61,849 nt of DNA, taken from positions 1-61,849 of the forward strand of contig CAZSDJ010000003.1 in NCBI GenBank assembly GCA_964605645.1, in the 5' to 3' direction. How positions within the stretch are numbered: the first letter of the stretch is position 1; every line of letters starts with the position of its first letter. Source of the stretch: PXAH01 sp964605645 (GTDB lineage: Bacteria > Omnitrophota > Gorgyraeia > Duberdicusellales > 4484-171). Shown piece after piece: positions 57,770-61,849 of this stretch. Below the pieces are notes generated by a model that was not told the origin of the DNA, did no database searches, and was given only the letters and a program-made list of their open reading frames with translations. The position numbers and the translations under genes were made by a program.

Positions 57770-58795
57770 GTGGAATTATTAAAACATCTGTTAAACCCTG
57801 AAAAAACATTCAGGCAAAAAATAAATCTTATAATTGCTTTAATTCAATTCAAATTGAAGATGCCGTATCTTTTGAGTTATCCGATTAAGTTGACAATAGA
57901 CCCGTCCAATTATTGCAATCTGGGCTGTGTGCTGTGTCCCGTAGGAACAAAAAGAGGGGGGCGGCAGCAATCCTTCATGAGTTTTGGCCTTTTTAAGAAA
58001 ATTATTGATGAATGCGGGCCGTATCTATGGGATATACACTTATTTAATTGAGGGGAACCCTTGCTCAATAAGGATATCTTCAGAATGATAGGGTACGCAA
58101 GCGGACGAAAAATTAATGTTATGCTCAATACCACACTAAGCCGCTTCGATGAACATATAGGCAATAGTTTAATAACATCCGGATTGGATACGTTGCTTAT
58201 TTCTTTAGACGGCGCTTCGCAGGAATCGGTGGAGAGATACCAAAAAGGAAATAACTTTACGCAAATTATTGATAACATAAAAGAGATGGTCGGCATAAGG
58301 GAAAGTCTAAAAAGCGGTTCCCCAAAAATCTATTGGCTTTTTTTGGTTAACAGACATAACGAAAGCGAGATAAAAAAAGCGAAGAAACTCGCCGGCGCCC
58401 TGAAAATAGACGGGTTAATAGTGGGTAAATTCAGGTGCGACATGGCTAAAGAGATTTTATTTGATAATAAAACGCAGTACGAAAATGTAAAATCATGGTT
58501 ACCCGAAGACGAAGAGTTATCGATGTATAACTATCGCGGGAAAAGAAAGAAAAATATTAAAAATTTCTGCAAAATACCATGGACGGAATCGGTAATAAAC
58601 CCGAACGGTTCCGTATCTCCTTGTTGTGCCGTATGGGAGGAAAAATTTGATTTCGGCAATATAAACGATTATTCATTTCGAGAGATATGGAATAGCGAAA
58701 AATATATAACTGCCCGCCGCATAAACAAAAACAATAATATGGTTACCAAAGGCCATATCTGTTACATCTGTAAGCAGAATAAGGCAGCTATATAG
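57770..58795 (+). pseudogene. radical SAM/SPASM protein interrupted by an in-frame TGA
   Basis: GTG start at 57770. TIDPSNYCNLGCVLCPVG carries the CxxxCxxC iron-sulfur motif. After DIHLFN the codon is TGA (58049-58051), and the same frame continues GEPLLNKDIFRMIGYASGRK to a C-terminal SPASM-like NPNGSVSPCCAVW and CYICKQNK. Homologues have Trp at this place (NWGEPLL), so TGG to TGA is the simplest explanation. No frameshift is present. Possibly a peptide or sugar-modifying enzyme before inactivation. Confidence 0.85.
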
Positions 58796-58927
58796 CCCTT
58801 TTTGATATTATTGAAATACTCAAAAGGCCGGCATTACGGAAGAGGCGCGTCAATATGATGGGTAAGTTCCGGCACATAGAACCGGCTTTCAGGGCTATGC
58901 CGATAACAGAATTCGGGAAAAAGTCAA

Positions 58928-59902
58928 ATGACCGATAAAAAATACCCTTCCATATCCTGCGTCATCATAGGCTTGAATTCCGGGCGGACGCTCGCAGGCT
59001 GTCTAAATGCAATAAAAAAAGCTGATTATCCGAATATTATCGAGATAATTTACGTTGACGGCGGCTCAAGCGACGACAGCGTATCCATTGCCCGAAACAC
59101 AGGAAGCGTTACAGTAATTGAATTAAATCTTGAGCGCCCCACCCCCGGCAGGCAGCGCAATGCCGGCTGGCAGGCAGCAAGAAGCGAATGGGCGCAGTTC
59201 TTAGACAGCGATACCCGGGTTGATCCGGCGTGGTTTCAACAAGCGGTTCAGGGTATTAATGATAGAACAGCCGCTGTTTACGGATACCGCAAAGAATTAT
59301 ACCCGGATAAAAACCGGTATCATTTTGTGGCGGACCTGGAATGGAATCTGGATAAGCGCAATTTCGGCGGCGATGTTCTCATAAGAAGAGAGGTGCTGGA
59401 AGAGACCTGTGGCTACAGGGAAGACTTGCGCAGGGGGGAAGACCCCGAGCTGGCCGTGAGGATAAGGGGAGAAGGCCATGTAATAAAAAGACTGCCGGTT
59501 CTCATGTGTCTGCACGACATTAACATGACAAGATTCACGCAATACCTCAGGCGTTGTTTCTTAAGCGGCTATGCGTATGCCGGGGCGTGCTTTCCGATGG
59601 CGAAAAACGGCTATTACAACTGGCTGAAGAGAGCCGCGAAAATAACCATTAAAACCGCAGGCGCGGTATTTTTTCTGGCAGCAGCCGTTATTTATAAGAA
59701 TATAAATTTCTTTTTCGCCGCTGTTATCCTTAATATTATGCCTATACTTAAAATACCTTTATTTAGAAAGCGCTATAAGCTGACGTTCAGAAAAAGCGCG
59801 CTTTATGCCCTGCATACTATCCTCTGGGCTTATCCGGCAGCGGCCGGGATTTTCAGGTATTATTTCGGGCGTTTGCTTAACAGGCCCTGGGGTGAAAATT
59901 GA
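58928..59902 (+). CDS. membrane-anchored glycosyltransferase family 2
   Basis: A 324-aa GT2. Motifs are ISCVIIGLNSGRTLAGCLNA, IIYVDGGSSDDS, PGRQRNAGWQAA and QFLDSDTRVDP. Two or more C-terminal hydrophobic segments are present (AVFFLAAAVIY, INFFFAAVILNIMPIL, ALHTILWAYPAAAGIF). GC content is higher than in the core genome. The 132 bp before it show an unassigned open frame but nothing recognisable. Confidence 0.88.
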   Translation: MTDKKYPSISCVIIGLNSGRTLAGCLNAIKKADYPNIIEIIYVDGGSSDDSVSIARNTGSVTVIELNLERPTPGRQRNAGWQAARSEWAQFLDSDTRVDPAWFQQAVQGINDRTAAVYGYRKELYPDKNRYHFVADLEWNLDKRNFGGDVLIRREVLEETCGYREDLRRGEDPELAVRIRGEGHVIKRLPVLMCLHDINMTRFTQYLRRCFLSGYAYAGACFPMAKNGYYNWLKRAAKITIKTAGAVFFLAAAVIYKNINFFFAAVILNIMPILKIPLFRKRYKLTFRKSALYALHTILWAYPAAAGIFRYYFGRLLNRPWGEN

Positions 59903-60002
59903 CGTTATGAAAACGGCAGTCATTGACTGAAGTATCAAGTTAAGCAAGAATTAAATAACATTTTTCAGCAGGTATTCTTAAAAACAAAAAGTACTATGCG
60001 GT

Positions 60003-60935
60003 ATGAATAAAAGACCGGTATTTATTGTCGGCCTTTCACGTTCGGGCACCACCCTGTTGGCTAATATACTAAACAGGCATCCAAGGATAGCAATATATCC
60101 AGAAACCCACTTTTTCTCCTCTGTTTGGGCCTGCCGCAAAACCCCTTTTTTAAAGAGGGAAAAAGATGTTGATGAGGCGATAGGGAGAGTCGGAAATTTA
60201 AAAAACACAGGCATACGGGCCGAAGATATAAAGGCCAGGTTTTTTAATACAGACAAGAGCCTTTTGCGCCTGTTCGATATAGTTTTAGCCCTGTATAGGG
60301 AAAAACAAGGAAAGGCCAGGCCGGGCGAAAAAACACCCGGCCACTTCCTTTACCTGCCGTTACTACTCAAGCTGTATCCGGATGCGAAGGTACTATGCAT
60401 ATACCGCGACCCCAGAAATACCTATAGCTCGTTTAAACACAGGCCCGAATTTAAGAAATTAAGCCCCATTGATAGGTGTTTAATCGGAAGGTCTTTGTTA
60501 TGGAACCTCTGCCTTAGGCGGGTATCGGAATACAGGCGAAAAGAACATGCCGGCTGGTTCAAGGCTGTAAAATTCGAAGAGCTTATTACAAGGCCGCAGG
60601 AAGTTGCAAAATCAATCTGTGGATTCTTAAATGAACCCTACTGCCAACGGATGCTTTATGTAAAACATACAAATAGTAGTTTTACCGCTTCGCAAAAATT
60701 CGGTATGAGCAAAAAACCGCTTGACAGGACCGGGCATTTAGCCAGAATGGAGATATTTTTCATTGAACTTATCTGCGGAGGGTATATGCTGGAGGAGTAT
60801 AATTCTTTTTTAGTGGTTTCTGTGTCGCTGTTGCGGTTTTTTAAAAAAATGAAACTTTATCTATTATTGGAAGGAATTCATATATCCTGGCGGAAAATAA
60901 GGATGTTGTGGGGATTGCTGCGGGAAAAATTATAA
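60003..60935 (+). CDS. sulfotransferase family protein
   Basis: A 310-aa protein with an N-terminal PAPS-binding motif PVFIVGLSRSGTTLLANIL (residues 5-23). PETHFFSSVW and LCIYRDPRNTYSSFKHRPEF supply the 3'-phosphate-binding region. It probably sulfates a polysaccharide or lipid-linked sugar. It is the second sulfotransferase of the locus. Eight bases after its stop lies the left end of a Y1 element. Confidence 0.9.
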   Translation: MNKRPVFIVGLSRSGTTLLANILNRHPRIAIYPETHFFSSVWACRKTPFLKREKDVDEAIGRVGNLKNTGIRAEDIKARFFNTDKSLLRLFDIVLALYREKQGKARPGEKTPGHFLYLPLLLKLYPDAKVLCIYRDPRNTYSSFKHRPEFKKLSPIDRCLIGRSLLWNLCLRRVSEYRRKEHAGWFKAVKFEELITRPQEVAKSICGFLNEPYCQRMLYVKHTNSSFTASQKFGMSKKPLDRTGHLARMEIFFIELICGGYMLEEYNSFLVVSVSLLRFFKKMKLYLLLEGIHISWRKIRMLWGLLREKL

Positions 60936-60942
60936 GAGGGGT

Positions 60943-60963
60943 AAAAGGGGACAGCGCCCTTTT
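60943..60963. repeat. left end of the 61-kb Y1 element
   Basis: AAAAGGGGACAGCGCCCTTT(T), a 21-bp perfect inverted match to 61679-61699. Each end is also nearly self-complementary (AAAAGGG...CCCTTTT). Confidence 0.92.
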
Positions 60964-61001
60964 ATATTGCATAAATATCCAACTTTTGTTATTATGTTTC
61001 T

Positions 61002-61679
61002 ATGCCGCGTAGAGCACGAATAGCAGCAATCGATTATCCCCATCACATTACCCAGAGAGGCAATTTCCAGCAGAATATTTTCAAGAATGATATAGATAGA
61101 AAAAACTACCTCGCCTGGATAGGGGAGTATAGCTATAAATACGGCCTCACCATGCTATGTTATTGTTTAATGCCGAATCATGTGCACTTTATTGCGATTC
61201 CTCATAAAGAAGATTCGCTTGCCAGAACCTTCAATACGGCACACATGCGTTATTCTCAGTATATGAATAAAAAAATGCAAAGAAATGGCCATCTTTGGCA
61301 GGGACGATTTTTTTCATGCGTATTAGATGAAACACACTTAACGATGGCTGCTCGTTATGTCGAACGGAATCCTGTACGGGCAAAATTAGTGAATAAGCCG
61401 TGCCAATGGCAATGGTCAAGCGCTCGGGAACATACAAACAAGAGAAAACCGTTAATTCCCCTCGGAGGCCTTTTTAGTTTTATCGAAATAAACTCTGCTG
61501 AATGGGAAGAGTATATTGAAACCAAGGAAGAAAGCGAAACTATAAATACTATAAAAAAACACACGTTTGTTGGAAGACCTTTAGGAAATGATCATTTTAT
61601 AGAAAAGTTAAGCAAAAAAATAGGACGAAAGATACCTATGCTTACGAGGGGTAGGCCCAAGAATAAGACGAATAAATAA
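61002..61679 (+). CDS. Y1 (HUH) transposase, RAYT-like, short class
   Basis: A 225-aa transposase starting MPRRARIAAIDYPHHITQRG. The HUH motif is in PNHVHFIAIP, the Tyr region is MRYSQYMNKKMQRNG, RYVERNPVRAKL follows, and the C-terminus has an AT-hook-like TRGRPKNK. It is bounded by perfect 21-bp inverted ends, making it the most intact element here. It splits or abuts a DDE transposase gene on its right. Confidence 0.94.
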   Translation: MPRRARIAAIDYPHHITQRGNFQQNIFKNDIDRKNYLAWIGEYSYKYGLTMLCYCLMPNHVHFIAIPHKEDSLARTFNTAHMRYSQYMNKKMQRNGHLWQGRFFSCVLDETHLTMAARYVERNPVRAKLVNKPCQWQWSSAREHTNKRKPLIPLGGLFSFIEINSAEWEEYIETKEESETINTIKKHTFVGRPLGNDHFIEKLSKKIGRKIPMLTRGRPKNKTNK

Positions 61680-61699
61680 AAAGGGCGCTGTCCCCTTTT
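61679..61699. repeat. right end of the 61-kb Y1 element
   Basis: AAAAGGGCGCTGTCCCCTTT(T), inverted copy of 60943-60963, starting at the last base of the transposase stop. Confidence 0.92.
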
Positions 61700-61701
61700 A
61701 T

Positions 61702-61849
61702 TTATATTCACAAAACGCTTATGATTTTAAAAGTGAAAACGATATGATATTAAAAGCAGTAGATAAAGTAAATGCTTATGCCAAGGGCAGGGGAGTGTAT
61801 GTTATCGACCGGGGCGGAGACCGAAAAAAGCTAATAAAACCAATGCTTT
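61702..61849 (+). pseudogene. DDE (IS4-like) transposase fragment, 5'-truncated and cut by the window
   Basis: The open frame reads YSQNAYDFKSENDMILKAVD, then GRGVYVIDRGGDRKKLIKPM to the window edge. VIDRGGDR resembles the second catalytic Asp region of IS4-type DDE transposases. The frame is open back into the Y1 element end, with no start codon before 61744, so the 5' part appears lost. Family assignment is tentative. Confidence 0.55.

Noticed and set aside
57508..57801. ORF of 97 codons as a real small gene
   Set aside because: Its translation is a mosaic of WecB-like and GT2-like pieces and shifts out of the homologous frame midway.
57770..58795. Reassignment of TGA to Trp or selenocysteine
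   Set aside because: TGA is used as a normal stop in many intact genes of the window (for example rpmH, atpA and yicC), and the site is a Trp in homologues, so a nonsense mutation is simpler.
58796..58927. Open frame FDIIEILKRPALRKRR... before the last GT2
   Set aside because: It has no clear start and no recognisable family; left as unassigned sequence.
1..61849. CRISPR arrays or ribosomal RNA genes
   Set aside because: No regularly spaced repeats of CRISPR type and no rRNA-like sequence were found by eye.

Overview
The window is an AT-rich bacterial chromosome segment centred on the replication origin. dnaA, dnaN, gyrB and gyrA lie to the left of about 25.3 kb on the minus strand. rpmH, yidD, yidC, parA and parB lie to the right on the plus strand, with two parS-like palindromes before parA and a DnaA box in the dnaA-rpmH gap. 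Every intact gene left of this point is on the minus strand and every one right of it is on the plus strand, so all genes, including five Y1 transposases, run with the replication fork. A V/A-type ATPase with a DUF2764 gene, the pyr genes, many degraded Y1 (RAYT-like) elements and a long mosaic polysaccharide locus suggest an uncultivated candidate-phylum bacterium. Omnitrophota or a similar lineage is a guess that sequence reading alone cannot settle.

Left arm (1-25.3 kb, core genome): V-type ATPase subunits B (cut by the window edge), A, DUF2764 and E; pyrF-pyrD-pyrK; a pabB-pabC fusion; mutM; yjbQ; a Y1 transposase; a dCTP deaminase/dUTPase-family gene; a LOG-like protein; tRNA-Arg; pyrC-pyrB-pyrR; rsmI; glmS; a small membrane protein; tRNA-Glu; gyrA; gyrB; a DciA-like DUF721 gene; dnaN; dnaA. 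The pyrR leader carries a textbook PyrR-binding loop whose 3' strand contains the pyrR Shine-Dalgarno sequence.

Right arm, core part (25.3-31.2 kb): rpmH (rnpA is missing from its usual place), yidD, yidC, parS, parA, parB, ndk, yicC, gmk, rpoZ. From 31.25 to 32.3 kb there is a tRNA cluster (Cys, Leu, Val, Asp) full of insertions. It holds a truncated tRNA-Leu 5' end, a tRNA-Asp copy split into three consecutive pieces by two double-hairpin elements, and a broken GIY-YIG endonuclease gene that runs into the intact tRNA-Asp.

Right arm, accessory part (32.3-61.8 kb): a NusG/RfaH-like specialised antiterminator heads a 28-kb surface-polysaccharide locus. The locus holds two initiating sugar-phosphate transferases, about ten glycosyltransferases, a GDP-mannose 3,5-epimerase homologue, a pyruvyl transferase-like gene, two sulfotransferases, an MsbA-like ABC exporter and a Wzm/Wzt-type exporter. 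Four Y1 transposases, scattered transposon ends, an AbiE toxin-antitoxin pair between short direct repeats, and many gene fragments (epimerase, GT2, GT4, radical SAM with an in-frame TGA) show repeated insertion, deletion and recombination.

The most unusual signals are the tRNA-associated palindromic insertions, the Y1 elements that each have their own terminal palindromes and often tandemly duplicated right ends, a 145-bp non-autonomous repeat present on both replichores, and the PyrR loop overlapping a ribosome-binding site.
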